From assembly GCF_900129215.1 (NCBI RefSeq), contig NZ_FQUQ01000003.1:1014045-1078044 (forward strand): DNA of 64,000 nt, written 5' to 3'. The notes below the pieces were generated by a model. It was not told the DNA's origin. It did not search any database and saw only the letters and a program-made list of their open reading frames with translations. Shown piece after piece: positions 17,962 to 26,818 of this stretch. Position 1 is the first letter of the stretch, and each line of letters begins with the position of its first letter. Position numbers and translations under genes: made by a program. The stretch is from Pedobacter caeni (GTDB taxonomy: Bacteria; Bacteroidota; Bacteroidia; Sphingobacteriales; Sphingobacteriaceae).

Positions 17962-19305
17962 ATGAATTGGGAAAAGTTACTATCGGCGAAACGCTGGGGG
18001 AATGAAGATAGATTTGCAGGAAATCAGAAAGAAGCGAGGTCAGAGTTTCAAAGGGATTACGACAGGATCATTTTCTCTTCACCGTTCAGGCGATTGCAAA
18101 ATAAAACACAGGTATTTCCTTTGCCGGGAAGTGTATTTGTTCATAACCGCTTAACCCATAGTTTAGAAGTGGCCAGTGTTGGCCGTTCATTGGGCACGAT
18201 CTTTTACAATAAGGTCAAAGAGAACGATTCGAATATCGATGAGTCCTGCCCTTTACTTTGTGAGATCGGCAATATTATCGCCTCAGCCTGTCTGGCGCAC
18301 GATCTTGGCAATCCCGCTTTCGGCCATTCCGGCGAATCTGCAATTTCTCATTACTTTACCGATGGTGATGGTAAGCAATATGAATCTCAGGTAACTCCAG
18401 GACAATGGGAAGACCTTATTCATTTTGAAGGAAATGCAAATGCGCTAAGAATCCTGACCCATCAGTTTGCAGGAAAGGGGACAGGAGGTTTCGCATTGAC
18501 TTACGCTACATTAGCTTCTATTGCCAAATACCCTTGCGCTTCACTGGCAGGACATAACAAAAAGAACATTTATACCAAGAAATATGGATTCTTCCAGTCG
18601 GAAGAAAGTGGCTTTGAAAAGATTGCCATAGAAATGGACCTGATCAAGGTTCAGGATGAGCCTTTGGTCTATAAACGTCATCCATTGGTCTATCTGGTTG
18701 AAGCTGCGGATGATATTTGCTATAACATCATTGACCTGGAAGATGCGCACCGCCTGAAGATCCTTTCTTATGAAGAAGTGCAAACCTTGTTGTTACCTTT
18801 ATGTAACGACCCTAAGTTGCCTGCGAGGTTAGCAGAAATGGAAGATGATGATGCTAAGATTACCCTGATGAGGGCAAAATCTATCAGTACACTCATCTGG
18901 CAGTGTTCCACTGTATTCTTTAAAGAACAGGAAGCCATTCTGAATGGTGATTTTAACATCAGCCTGATGGATGCGATTGATGAACCTTTTCTCTCCGTAA
19001 TGAAGGAGATTGAACGGATTTCCTATAAGAAAATCTATAACTATTCGTCGGTAGTACAGATAGAAGTGGCAGGTTATCAGGTAATGGGAGGCTTGCTGGA
19101 AGAGTTTATTCCTGCTTATCTTCTGAATGAATCGAAATACCATAAGAAACTGGTAGAATTGATTCCCAAGCAATTCCTGACCAAAGAAACGGATGCTTAT
19201 TCCAAAATTCAAAGTGTCCTTGATTTCATATCAGGGATGACCGATATATATGCGGTAGAGCTTTTCAGGAAGATCAAAGGAATTTCTTTCCCTTCTATGA
19301 GTTAA
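17962..19305 (+). CDS. dgt: Deoxyguanosinetriphosphate triphosphohydrolase (dGTPase)
   Basis: 447 residues from ATG 17962. An in-frame TTG at 17884 would add 26 non-conserved residues that overlap the terminator, so it is rejected. It is an HD-domain enzyme: NRLTHSLEV supplies the first metal His (66), LAHDLGNPAFGHSGE the H113-D114 pair, and VEAADDICY the distal Asp. The N-terminal FSSPFRRLQNKTQVFPL is the usual family signature. It hydrolyses dNTPs, preferentially dGTP, to nucleoside and triphosphate. Monocistronic in appearance. Confidence 0.93.
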   Translation: MNWEKLLSAKRWGNEDRFAGNQKEARSEFQRDYDRIIFSSPFRRLQNKTQVFPLPGSVFVHNRLTHSLEVASVGRSLGTIFYNKVKENDSNIDESCPLLCEIGNIIASACLAHDLGNPAFGHSGESAISHYFTDGDGKQYESQVTPGQWEDLIHFEGNANALRILTHQFAGKGTGGFALTYATLASIAKYPCASLAGHNKKNIYTKKYGFFQSEESGFEKIAIEMDLIKVQDEPLVYKRHPLVYLVEAADDICYNIIDLEDAHRLKILSYEEVQTLLLPLCNDPKLPARLAEMEDDDAKITLMRAKSISTLIWQCSTVFFKEQEAILNGDFNISLMDAIDEPFLSVMKEIERISYKKIYNYSSVVQIEVAGYQVMGGLLEEFIPAYLLNESKYHKKLVELIPKQFLTKETDAYSKIQSVLDFISGMTDIYAVELFRKIKGISFPSMS

Positions 19306-19421
19306 GTTGTTAAAATTAAGGTTACCAGGACACTGTTAATTGACAGCTGAGGGGTATGTTCAACTAATATAAACTGATTGCAGTTGTATAACTATATCAG
19401 GACGTGATAGGGATACAAATC

Positions 19422-19565
19422 CGGGAACGCTCCGTACATTCTCCGGGGTTGGAAGGTAGTTGGGAGGTAATTGGAAGATATCTGAGAGGTAGTTGGAAGG
19501 TTATTTAACCTTCCAACTACCTCGTAACTACCTCGCAACTCCCTTCCAATCCCGGAGCGTGCCCG
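19422..19565. repeat. About 144-bp imperfect inverted repeat built from GGTAGTTGG-like units
   Basis: This lies within the 366-bp gap 19306-19671, which holds no gene. Outer arms CGGGAACGCTCCG (19422-19434) and CGGAGCGTGCCCG (19553-19565) match 12 of 13 as reverse complements. The inner arms GAGGTAGTTGGAAGGTTA and TAACCTTCCAACTACCTC are a perfect 18-bp stem around a TT. Between them both sides repeat GGTAGTTGG/GAGGTAATTGG-type units, with about 22 nt extra on the left. It should fold into one long cruciform or RNA hairpin. No terminator T-run follows. It resembles a dispersed intergenic repeat rather than a gene part. Confidence 0.8.
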
Positions 19566-19671
19566 CAGAGGATTAGCTCTAAGTTTATTATTAATATATT
19601 TAATTCTGAATAAGAATTTGCCTAAAGATTTAAATGATTCGGATCTATAGAAAAATGACAAAAAGGGAAAT

Positions 19672-19965
19672 ATGCAGCTAATAAAAAACATCACATGGAT
19701 AGTTGTTCTTTTCTTGCTCGGTTTTGGGGCGATTACTCTGATTACAGCCAGTTTATCCGCAGATGTAGACGGAACGGACGACTATGGTTTCCCTTTTAGA
19801 TTTTCCAGAACAGGGGGGAGGTTTTTAAACATGGAAGGCGAATCTGTGGGAGCGGGTGACTTTTATCCGGAAAATTTAATTGTTGATATGGCTTTTGTGT
19901 TGGTTTTAGTAGTATTTGTCCGATATATATTCCTGAAATACAGGGCTTCTTCAAAATTAAGCTGA
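19672..19965 (+). CDS. Small two-helix membrane protein, function unknown
   Basis: 97 residues with a hydrophobic helix at about 6-27 (ITWIVVLFLLGFGAITLI) and another at about 72-88 (MAFVLVLVVFVRYIFL). They are separated by a polar loop (DVDGTDDYGFPFRF ... VGAGDFYPENL) that would face the periplasm. The Lys/Arg-rich C-terminus points to a cytoplasmic tail. I do not recognise a family. It is convergent with the RDD gene, 13 bp apart. Confidence 0.6.
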   Translation: MQLIKNITWIVVLFLLGFGAITLITASLSADVDGTDDYGFPFRFSRTGGRFLNMEGESVGAGDFYPENLIVDMAFVLVLVVFVRYIFLKYRASSKLS

Positions 19966-19978
19966 ATTCCCGGTCTCC

Positions 19979-20644
19979 TTATTTTTGAACAACAATAGAG
20001 TTCGCAGCGTAATCATGAACTGCCCTGTTGTCTTTAGTAAATAAAAGGACAACGGGTATTACCGGAATCATTTTGATCAGACTCCGGACCAGCGCCTGAC
20101 TTATAGATAAATTGTGCCCATCACCATTGCTTGTGGTTTGAATTGAAAATATCTTTTTCCCTATAGTATATCCTTTTGCAAAATATTCGAACAGGAAAAA
20201 ATAAAGAAACCAAAGCAGGAGGATCACAATGTAGAAGCGGTGTTGAAGGAATTGCTGTAAGCCGGTTGGGAGCACAGGTATGAGGAAAGCAGTGGGGAAG
20301 TTTAAAATCGTTAAGATAATCATATCAATAAAATAAGCGCCGAAGCGTTTTCCGGGGGCAGCATTAGCTACAACAGTTGTTTGGCTGTCGGGCTGGAAGT
20401 CCTGGCTTTGAGGTGTGCCATCGTATGTTGAAAGTACAGACCCTGGAACATATGATTTTCTGCATACCAGACATTCTGCTGAATCTCCCAGATCCTTCAT
20501 GGGGATAAGCGGAATAAAAAATAATGTAAAATAGTTCTTATACCGTTTCAGTAAATAGTTGCGTTCAGTTCTGCAATTCGGACAGGAGAAGCTACCTTGC
20601 TGAATAGTTGTGCCGACTGGTTTTGTTCCAAAGATTACCAACAT
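19979..20644 (-). CDS. Zinc-ribbon plus RDD-family membrane protein
   Basis: 221 residues. The N-terminal zinc ribbon has paired CPNC (21-24) and CLVC (58-61) motifs around LLKRYKNYFTLFFIPLIPMK, matching the zinc-ribbon-15 pattern. Residues about 95-215 form an RDD domain (GKRFGAYFIDMIILTILNFP; GKKIFSIQTTSNGD; DNRAVHDYAANSIVV) with three or so transmembrane helices. RDD proteins are poorly understood; some have been linked to cation transport. Monocistronic. Confidence 0.82.
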   Translation of the reverse strand: MLVIFGTKPVGTTIQQGSFSCPNCRTERNYLLKRYKNYFTLFFIPLIPMKDLGDSAECLVCRKSYVPGSVLSTYDGTPQSQDFQPDSQTTVVANAAPGKRFGAYFIDMIILTILNFPTAFLIPVLPTGLQQFLQHRFYIVILLLWFLYFFLFEYFAKGYTIGKKIFSIQTTSNGDGHNLSISQALVRSLIKMIPVIPVVLLFTKDNRAVHDYAANSIVVQK

Positions 20645-20866
20645 GTTTGTTATGGTTAGCTATTTAAATGCGTAAAAAAATAACTCTTATCTGCATTGTT
20701 CTTTAAAAATAAAGAAAAAAATAATTACATAATCAAGTTTTTTTCTGCTCATCCGGTAGGCCATGACCTGTAGAATAATGATGGTACACCTCATTCAGGA
20801 TATATTTGGAGCCATTTTATTTTTATGGTAAATTGAGCTTTCCTTTTATATGAAAAATAATATACG

Positions 20867-21256
20867 ATGACAAAGACCGACCCTATAATTGCTGTAAAAG
20901 ATGTAGAAGCCAGTTCTGAATGGTATCAATCTGTGTTTGGATGTAGAAGTATGCACGGAGGAAAGGAATTTGATATTCTGGTCTCTGAAGATGATGAAAT
21001 TTTAATTTGTCTTCATAAATGGGGCGCGCATGGGCACCCTACAATGGCAAATCCAGATATTACTCCTGGAAATGGATTAATCCTTTATTTCAGGACTGAA
21101 AATATGAATGTTATAAGACAAAACGTCGAAAATAGGGGCTACACTATTGAAGAAGATATTCACCTAAACACAAACTCAACAAAAATGGAATTCTCGCTTA
21201 GAGATCCTGATGGATATTATTTGACCATCACGGAGTATCACAATTACGAAGGGTAA
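20867..21256 (+). CDS. VOC-superfamily (glyoxalase/bleomycin-resistance-like) protein
   Basis: A 129-residue single VOC domain with paired beta-alpha-beta-beta-beta modules: IIAVKDVEASSEWYQSVFG at the start and FSLRDPDGYYLTITEY at the end, both family hallmarks. His in ICLHKWGAHGHP and Glu in ITEY could bind metal. Members include glyoxalases, dioxygenases and resistance proteins; nothing here discriminates. Confidence 0.85.
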   Translation: MTKTDPIIAVKDVEASSEWYQSVFGCRSMHGGKEFDILVSEDDEILICLHKWGAHGHPTMANPDITPGNGLILYFRTENMNVIRQNVENRGYTIEEDIHLNTNSTKMEFSLRDPDGYYLTITEYHNYEG

Positions 21257-21276
21257 ATGCTGCAAACTTTTCCTGA

Positions 21277-22482
21277 TCAGTATTTACCTCCTTCTGATTT
21301 GCAATTAAGTCCGTAAATCGCGGTAACAACTTTATTCCAGACCAGGCTAAACCTTTTAAAGGTTTTCAGGAACAATACACACAAAGAAAGTATCAGTAAA
21401 ATTATACTCGTAAGTGGTACCTGATGAATGCCGGTTTTTGCTATCGTCAAGCCACCAATTGTAGATCCTATTGTAACTGCTAAATTTCCACAGGAGGTAA
21501 AGATGCTGTTAACAAATTCTGGTGCTTCGGTAGCAGACGAAGTCACGTTTACGTTACTGATCAAAAAGCCGCCGGTATGGACTAATCCCCAGAAAAAAAC
21601 CATCAGGATCATCGGGATAAAATAAGAACCGAAGAAAAATAAAAGCAGATGTACGATGGCCAGTAACACGATGAATATTAAAGTCGTGACGTCGATGTTT
21701 TTACTTAAATATTTTCCTGCCAACCAGTTTCCACCCACACCTGCGACGCCAAAAAGTAACAACATCAGACTGATTTCTCCACCCCTCATTTTGGTGATTT
21801 GTTCCAGATATACGGCCATATAACCATAGGTGGAGTACATTGCTGAAATCATTAAACAGGCCAGGACCAGGTTTATCCATAGCATTCTCTTTCTGAAAAT
21901 GCTGACCTGACCCATAGCCTGGTTTTTCTCTGGTGCAGGGATCTGTGGCAAAAGCCATACTAAGCCTGCAAAGGATATGGTATTGATGAACGCTGACAAT
22001 ATAAAAGAAGTCTGCCAGTTAAAAATATCAGCTACAAAAGTAGCCAACGGAATCCCGAAGACGCTCGCAATGGTAAATCCGGCGAATACAATACTTACTG
22101 CTTTTGGAGACTGCCCGGGTGGGACGGAGTTGGCCGCTGTTGCCAGGCCAATCGACCAAAACACAGGGTGGAGAAATGCGGGTAAAATCCGGGCTATTAA
22201 CAAGACATTGAAGCTGGGGGAAAGGGCCGATATCATGTTGGAGACTGCAAAAATTGCCAGCACAAATGCCAGTATTTTCTTACGGTCAAAACTGGATGCC
22301 AGCATCATCATAAACGGACCAAATAAGGCAATAATCAGGGCAAAAGTACTCAGGAGCCAACCTGCTTTATCAATGCTGACATGAAAAGCAGAAGAGAGTT
22401 GCGGTAAAATCCCGATTACGCCAAACTCAGTTGTGGCAATCCCGAAAATACCCAGGGCAAGTACATAAAGTGTTCGTTTCAT
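21277..22482 (-). CDS. MFS transporter (DHA1 family, drug/metabolite efflux)
   Basis: 401 residues and about 12 transmembrane segments. The start (YVLALGIFGIATTEFGVIGI) and loop 2-3 region (ALFGPFMMMLASSFDRKKIL) are typical of the AraJ/PbuE-like DHA1 branch. It is divergently transcribed from an HxlR-type regulator, 119 bp apart; this pairing commonly controls export of electrophiles, quinones or drugs. The C-terminal tail after the last helix (KVVTAIYGLNCKSEGGKY) is longer than usual. Confidence 0.88.
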   Translation of the reverse strand: MKRTLYVLALGIFGIATTEFGVIGILPQLSSAFHVSIDKAGWLLSTFALIIALFGPFMMMLASSFDRKKILAFVLAIFAVSNMISALSPSFNVLLIARILPAFLHPVFWSIGLATAANSVPPGQSPKAVSIVFAGFTIASVFGIPLATFVADIFNWQTSFILSAFINTISFAGLVWLLPQIPAPEKNQAMGQVSIFRKRMLWINLVLACLMISAMYSTYGYMAVYLEQITKMRGGEISLMLLLFGVAGVGGNWLAGKYLSKNIDVTTLIFIVLLAIVHLLLFFFGSYFIPMILMVFFWGLVHTGGFLISNVNVTSSATEAPEFVNSIFTSCGNLAVTIGSTIGGLTIAKTGIHQVPLTSIILLILSLCVLFLKTFKRFSLVWNKVVTAIYGLNCKSEGGKY

Positions 22483-22543
22483 AAAATTTTTGTAGCTGTT
22501 GTTTTTTGTGCAAATTTGCCGAATAAGCTAACCTGATTTATCG

Positions 22544-22582
22544 TACACACCTTTGTGTATGATACTTACTTTTAGGAAAGTA
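22544..22582. promoter_or_regulatory. Two palindromes in the MFS/HxlR divergent promoter
   Basis: TACACA-CCTT-TGTGTA (22544-22559) is perfect. TACTTAC-TTTTAG-GAAAGTA (22563-22582) has one mismatch and resembles the TACTTAC/GTAAGTA boxes bound by HxlR-type regulators. Both lie in the shared 119-bp intergenic region, the second 20 bp before the HxlR ATG. Confidence 0.5.
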
Positions 22583-22601
22583 TAAAGTCAAAACTCCCCT
22601 T

Positions 22602-22955
22602 ATGCCAGAATTTTTTCATGATAAAAAACTGTATTATACGCCCATTGAATTTGCTTTAAATCACATTGGAGGAACATGGAAAATGCCCATTCTCTGGCGT
22701 TTACATAAGAATATTCTGAGGTATGGGGAGTTAAAAAAAGACATTCCGCACATCACCGATAAAATGCTGACAACGCAATTGAGAGATCTGGAAGAAAAAG
22801 GGCTGATCGAACGAAAAGTTTATGCCGTAGTACCTCCAAAAGTGGAGTATAGCATTACAGAAAAAGGATTAAAAGCAATTCCGATTATTGAAACCATTAT
22901 GAAATATGGTTATGAGCTGATTCAGGAGGCGGGAATTGAATTTCCGCCAAAATAG
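22602..22955 (+). CDS. HxlR-family winged-helix regulator
   Basis: A 117-residue protein with the HxlR signature: ALNHIGGTWKMPILWRLHK, LRYGELKKDIPHITDKMLT and LRDLEEKGLIERKVY, followed by the beta-wing VVPPKVEYSITEKG. HxlR proteins often sense electrophiles through one Cys near the N-terminus. None is present in this chain, so thiol sensing at that position is unlikely. It probably controls the divergent MFS gene. Confidence 0.9.
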   Translation: MPEFFHDKKLYYTPIEFALNHIGGTWKMPILWRLHKNILRYGELKKDIPHITDKMLTTQLRDLEEKGLIERKVYAVVPPKVEYSITEKGLKAIPIIETIMKYGYELIQEAGIEFPPK

Positions 22956-22983
22956 GGTGTTGTCTGTGGGACGATTTTATAAA

Positions 22984-23017
22984 AAAAAAGCAATGTACTT
23001 TTGTACATTGCTTTTTT
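22984..23017. terminator. Bidirectional terminator
   Basis: AAAAAAGCAATGTAC / GTACATTGCTTTTTT is a perfect 15-bp stem with a TTTT loop, and T runs in both directions. It lies between the convergent HxlR gene and the 23520 gene. Confidence 0.9.
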
Positions 23018-23049
23018 GATCAGACAAATTGGAAAGCCTGGTACTTACA

Positions 23050-23520
23050 CTATTCCGTAATTTTCAATAAGCCATTGTCCCTAAAGACAATCAGATTTCC
23101 TTTGCGTGTTTTCGGTTTTCCTTCAATCTCGGTTTCCTTATTTGTTTTCAGATTGGTAATCGTAATGCCTGTTTCAGGTTGTTTATCGTAAATGGTGTAT
23201 TTGTAACCTTTGTTGCTGAAATGAACATAGTTCAGGTCCATTGCATCGTTCTGTGCCCCGCCACCTCTTAAATAAAAGGAATAACTGAATTTTGTCCAGC
23301 TGTCTTTTGTTTTTTCGGGAAACTCAAATTCAATCTTTTGGGCTGTTCCGAATCTGTACACGATGTAAGCATTGGCTTTATCTTTTGCCAATACGACACG
23401 TTTGTTGTTTTTGGTCTGGAACGAAAAAATAGCTTCCTCATTGGGTAACAGGTATTTTTGCGCATAAGAAGAAATAGAGACAGATAAGAGAATTATAATT
23501 GTAAATGCGTATTTTTTCAT
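23050..23520 (-). CDS. Secreted protein of unknown function
   Basis: 156 residues from ATG 23520, chosen because it starts a clean signal peptide (MKKYAFTIIILLSVSISSYA, cleavage near 20); the longer frame has a poor start. The mature part is mostly beta (AIFSFQTKNNKRVVLAKD; IVYRFGTAQKIEFEFPEK; KYTIYDKQPETGITITNL). No family recognised. It is separated by 45 bp from the upstream minus-strand gene at 23566, possibly co-transcribed. Confidence 0.7.
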   Translation of the reverse strand: MKKYAFTIIILLSVSISSYAQKYLLPNEEAIFSFQTKNNKRVVLAKDKANAYIVYRFGTAQKIEFEFPEKTKDSWTKFSYSFYLRGGGAQNDAMDLNYVHFSNKGYKYTIYDKQPETGITITNLKTNKETEIEGKPKTRKGNLIVFRDNGLLKITE

Positions 23521-23565
23521 AGGGTAAAAGTAGATAAACATTTGTAGTAATCGGTATAGGGAATT

Positions 23566-24831
23566 TTAGTTTTCATATTCATCCTGAGGCAGCTGTCTGA
23601 TGAAATAGGGCGCGTCAGCCAGGTACTGCAATATCGATTCCGGATCTTTATCCTTTACCTGATTGGCCGTAAATTCCTGTAGGTAGCCTAACTTTAATAA
23701 AGAACCACATCCTGCATCCCTGAATAGTTTGCTGAGCTTTTCATTCTGGTCAATGTGGTAGGAGTTGAAAGCGGGAAGTGTATCAATCGCCAGGTATTCT
23801 TTATCAATCTTGTTGATGTTTAACAAGCGGCCTAGTTTTTCTCCTTCGAATGTGTCGTTATTGGTTAAAAACAGGAAGGTACGAACCACAAGCTTGTCGC
23901 CATGCAACCTCACTACAAAATATCCTACTTTTTCGTCTGCTATACAAAAGTCTACATGACTCTCACTGCCAGACCAGCGGTGCGGGATCTTGTCTTGTAA
24001 AAAGGTAAGTAATAATATTTCATGCATGACTCCCGGGGTGATATTGACCCTTTCCTTTAGCCTGTCCAGTGCGTGAATGGTGATGTATAATTGCAATGGA
24101 ATATCCAGTCCGGGTGTCTTAAATCCCAGCAACGATGGTTTTACATTGTAATATTCCATTTCAAGATCAGGAGAGGCCCAGCCCAGGCGTATTGCAGTAC
24201 GAACACCGTCTTTTAGCATGATTTGATGTCTTTCTTGTTTGAAGGGATGAATGAGGATGTCGTTCTGTGGATTAAACCTTGCAAAATACGGAGTGTCGGA
24301 AAGATCAGCACTGTAAATCTGATCGTTATAATCTGCTAAAAGCCGGCAGGTATGTGTCACGATCTGAACCAACCCATCCTGAAGGTCCCTATGTGCTTTG
24401 CTGTCATGTAGATAGGGAAGGAAATGCGTTTTTATTTCTGATAAATCAGGATCAGTGAGCACATTGATTTCACCAACACAGTCCATCAATGTTAATCCTT
24501 CAGAAAGGTACCAGGTTAAAGGGATCGTGTTTCCATTCTCGAATTCAATATCTATACCTTCCATGAGCTGATACATCAGTTTATTGAACTGAGTGATCTT
24601 TATTTTTGACATTTCTGACCCTGGTGCGGCTTTTATTTTCAATACCGGATACCGGACTTCATACAGGTTATGGATAAAGATAGGAGGAAACTTGGCCAGC
24701 AATTCCGGACCACCAATGAGTGTGATGATCTTTTTGATGCGGTCCATGAACCTCTCTTTTAAAGCTTTACGAGCCTGTTCGACATTTGCGGCAGATTTAA
24801 TTGCCGCCTGTTTTTTCTTCTTTCTGTCCAT
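23566..24831 (-). CDS. Conserved-looking cytoplasmic protein of unknown function
   Basis: 421 residues from ATG 24831, with no signal peptide or membrane segment. The N-terminus is very basic (MDRKKKKQAAIKS, then EQARKALKERF). The body has mixed alpha/beta segments, including ITIHALDRLKERVNITPG, the only stretch that hints at a motif (a His-Asp-Arg loop). I recognise no domain. The 315-bp gap upstream separates it from selO. Confidence 0.75.
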   Translation of the reverse strand: MDRKKKKQAAIKSAANVEQARKALKERFMDRIKKIITLIGGPELLAKFPPIFIHNLYEVRYPVLKIKAAPGSEMSKIKITQFNKLMYQLMEGIDIEFENGNTIPLTWYLSEGLTLMDCVGEINVLTDPDLSEIKTHFLPYLHDSKAHRDLQDGLVQIVTHTCRLLADYNDQIYSADLSDTPYFARFNPQNDILIHPFKQERHQIMLKDGVRTAIRLGWASPDLEMEYYNVKPSLLGFKTPGLDIPLQLYITIHALDRLKERVNITPGVMHEILLLTFLQDKIPHRWSGSESHVDFCIADEKVGYFVVRLHGDKLVVRTFLFLTNNDTFEGEKLGRLLNINKIDKEYLAIDTLPAFNSYHIDQNEKLSKLFRDAGCGSLLKLGYLQEFTANQVKDKDPESILQYLADAPYFIRQLPQDEYEN

Positions 24832-25146
24832 ATGGAGCAAATTTGATGAATGGTGAAATTAAATAAACATTTTGGTAAAGTAGACAGGTATATTGGTTAT
24901 GTAAATATTTATTTAATATCAAATAATGCATTCATGGTAATTTCTTTTTGTATCAGGCCTGGGTAGGCTAAACTATTCTTTGCGCGGTAAGTAGTAATCA
25001 TGGTCAGAAAATTTAATGATAATTTATGAGTTTTGGCGTGATATAGCTTTCTATATCGCGCCAAAACTCATTTATTTTAATCGGTGTTACTTCAGTGAAT
25101 TGATTTATTTTTGTGCTAAAGTGTCGATAATTAAGGAGTTGTATTT
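24832..25146. other. Intergenic gap with one hairpin
   Basis: This 315-bp AT-rich gap between selO and the 24831 gene holds no credible coding frame. The only structure seen is the 21-bp stem listed at 25026-25071. The promoter of the 24831 gene should lie here but no clear box was identified. Confidence 0.6.
25026..25071 (-). terminator. Long hairpin downstream of selO
   Basis: ATGAGTTTTGGCGTGATATAG and CTATATCGCGCCAAAACTCAT pair over 21 bp with one G-T and a 4-nt loop. It lies 76 bp after the selO stop (minus strand). The trailing T run is weak, so it may be a processing or stabilising hairpin instead. Confidence 0.6.
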
Positions 25147-26703
25147 TTAGGAACTACAAGATAATGTTGCACTTCCAGGCTGTTCATTGGCCCAGGCTGG
25201 CCTCAATCCAAAAAACTCATCATGCTGATCTGAGTATGGATCTTGCAAGGCAGCTTGTAATCTTTTGAAAAGTCCATCATCTCCCTTTTCCAGATCCTGT
25301 ATAGCCTGGTAAAGCAGGAAATTCCTGAGGATAAACCTTGGATTATTTGTTCTCATCTGGGACTTTGCCAGGTCTCTTGAAGTGTTGTTCAACTCCATTC
25401 TTGCCTGATAATTTTTAATGTTCTTGCTCAGCAAGGTCAGTTCTGTCGCATTCAGCTGATCATATAAAGCGGGAGCGAAGTGAAGGGCAACAGACTGTTC
25501 ATCCCTCAGGTCTTCCGGTAGTTCGATCAGTAACTGATAGAAAATGGTCATGTCTGGCTGCAATGTTGCCAATAGATCTTCAAACTGATCAATCAATTCA
25601 ATATCATTTCCTTTTACCTCATCCAGTCCCATTTTGCCTGCTTTCATTGCATAATATTTTTCGTAGAAAACGGGGGCGAAACTTTCAAGGACTTTGATCA
25701 GTTCTGTAGTATCGTCGAACAGGGGAGCAATGGCATTAGCCAGACAACCCAGGTTCCAATAGGCAATGGAGTGTTGTTTACCAAAGGCATAACGAAGTCC
25801 GGGATGATCTGTTGTGTTCGGACTAAAGTTCGGATCATAGGCATCCAGAAATGAAAAAGGTCCGTAATCTATTGTTAATCCGAGGATCGACATGTTATCG
25901 GTATTCATCACTCCATGTACAAAACCTACACGCAGCCATTCTACAACCATCGTTGCCGTTTTCTCCAGGACTTCTTTAAACCAGGTTAAGGTTTGATCTT
26001 CTCCTTTGATATGAGGATGAAATTTTTCAATCGTCCAGTCAGCCAGTTGTCTTAAATGATCATATTCCTTTCTTGCCGCCAGCATTTCGAAGTTCCCAAA
26101 ACGCAAAAAGCTGGGTGCAGCGCGCATTACTATTGCTCCTGGCTCATTTGCCGGCCTTCCGTCATAAAACATATCCCGCCTTACCGGCTCACCTGTAGCG
26201 ACCAGACTCAATGCTCTTGTAGTGGGCACACCCAGATGGTACATGGCTTCACTCATTAAATATTCTCTGACCGAAGAGCGGAGTACTGCTCTTCCATCAG
26301 CCCTGCGGGAGTAAGGAGTCATTCCTGCCCCTTTTAATTGCAGTTCCCAGGATTTTTCCGGGCTAACCGGCCATTCTCCAAGGGTAATGGCCCTTCCATC
26401 ACCCAATTGCCCTGCCCAGTTACCAAACTGATGGCCGGCATAACAGGCAGCATATGGCTTCATGGTTGGGTTTACAAAGTTGCCACCAAGTAATTCTATA
26501 TCCTTCCCGTTCGGTTTATGGATGCCCAGTTCTATAGCAAGATCTTCTGTCCATGCCAGTAACTCAGGTTTTCTGACTGGATCAGGCATAATCTTACTGT
26601 ACAATACTCCCGGAGTTTGTCTTGGCTGCGGATTCCCGCTTTGATCCCCCTCGAAGCTTTCTGTAAAGTTATTGACGAATGTACTGGAACTTAGGTTTTG
26701 CAT
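25147..26703 (-). CDS. selO: Protein adenylyltransferase SelO (YdiU/UPF0061)
   Basis: A 518-residue pseudokinase-fold enzyme that transfers AMP from ATP to protein Ser/Thr/Tyr side chains. Signatures are GQLGDGRAITLGE, LKGAGMTPYSRRADGRAVLR, SSVREYLMSEAMYHLGVPTT, and the active-site block VMNTDNMSILGLTIDYGPF (Asp and Asn for Mg-ATP). The chain ends SCSS, with Cys 516 at the place of the selenocysteine in animal SelO. Known bacterial role: AMPylation during oxidative stress. Monocistronic. Confidence 0.95.
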   Translation of the reverse strand: MQNLSSSTFVNNFTESFEGDQSGNPQPRQTPGVLYSKIMPDPVRKPELLAWTEDLAIELGIHKPNGKDIELLGGNFVNPTMKPYAACYAGHQFGNWAGQLGDGRAITLGEWPVSPEKSWELQLKGAGMTPYSRRADGRAVLRSSVREYLMSEAMYHLGVPTTRALSLVATGEPVRRDMFYDGRPANEPGAIVMRAAPSFLRFGNFEMLAARKEYDHLRQLADWTIEKFHPHIKGEDQTLTWFKEVLEKTATMVVEWLRVGFVHGVMNTDNMSILGLTIDYGPFSFLDAYDPNFSPNTTDHPGLRYAFGKQHSIAYWNLGCLANAIAPLFDDTTELIKVLESFAPVFYEKYYAMKAGKMGLDEVKGNDIELIDQFEDLLATLQPDMTIFYQLLIELPEDLRDEQSVALHFAPALYDQLNATELTLLSKNIKNYQARMELNNTSRDLAKSQMRTNNPRFILRNFLLYQAIQDLEKGDDGLFKRLQAALQDPYSDQHDEFFGLRPAWANEQPGSATLSCSS

Positions 26704-26818
26704 AGGATAAACAGATTTTTCAACGAATAGACAAATATCGGGTTAATCCGGAAGACCTAAGCAGGGATTGTGCGTAAATAACAAGATATGACTTCAGGGA
26801 AATTATAAACAGGGCAAA

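Noticed and set aside
19392..19694. 100-codon minus-strand frame
   Set aside because: It runs through the long inverted repeat and encodes repeat-derived peptide; not a gene.
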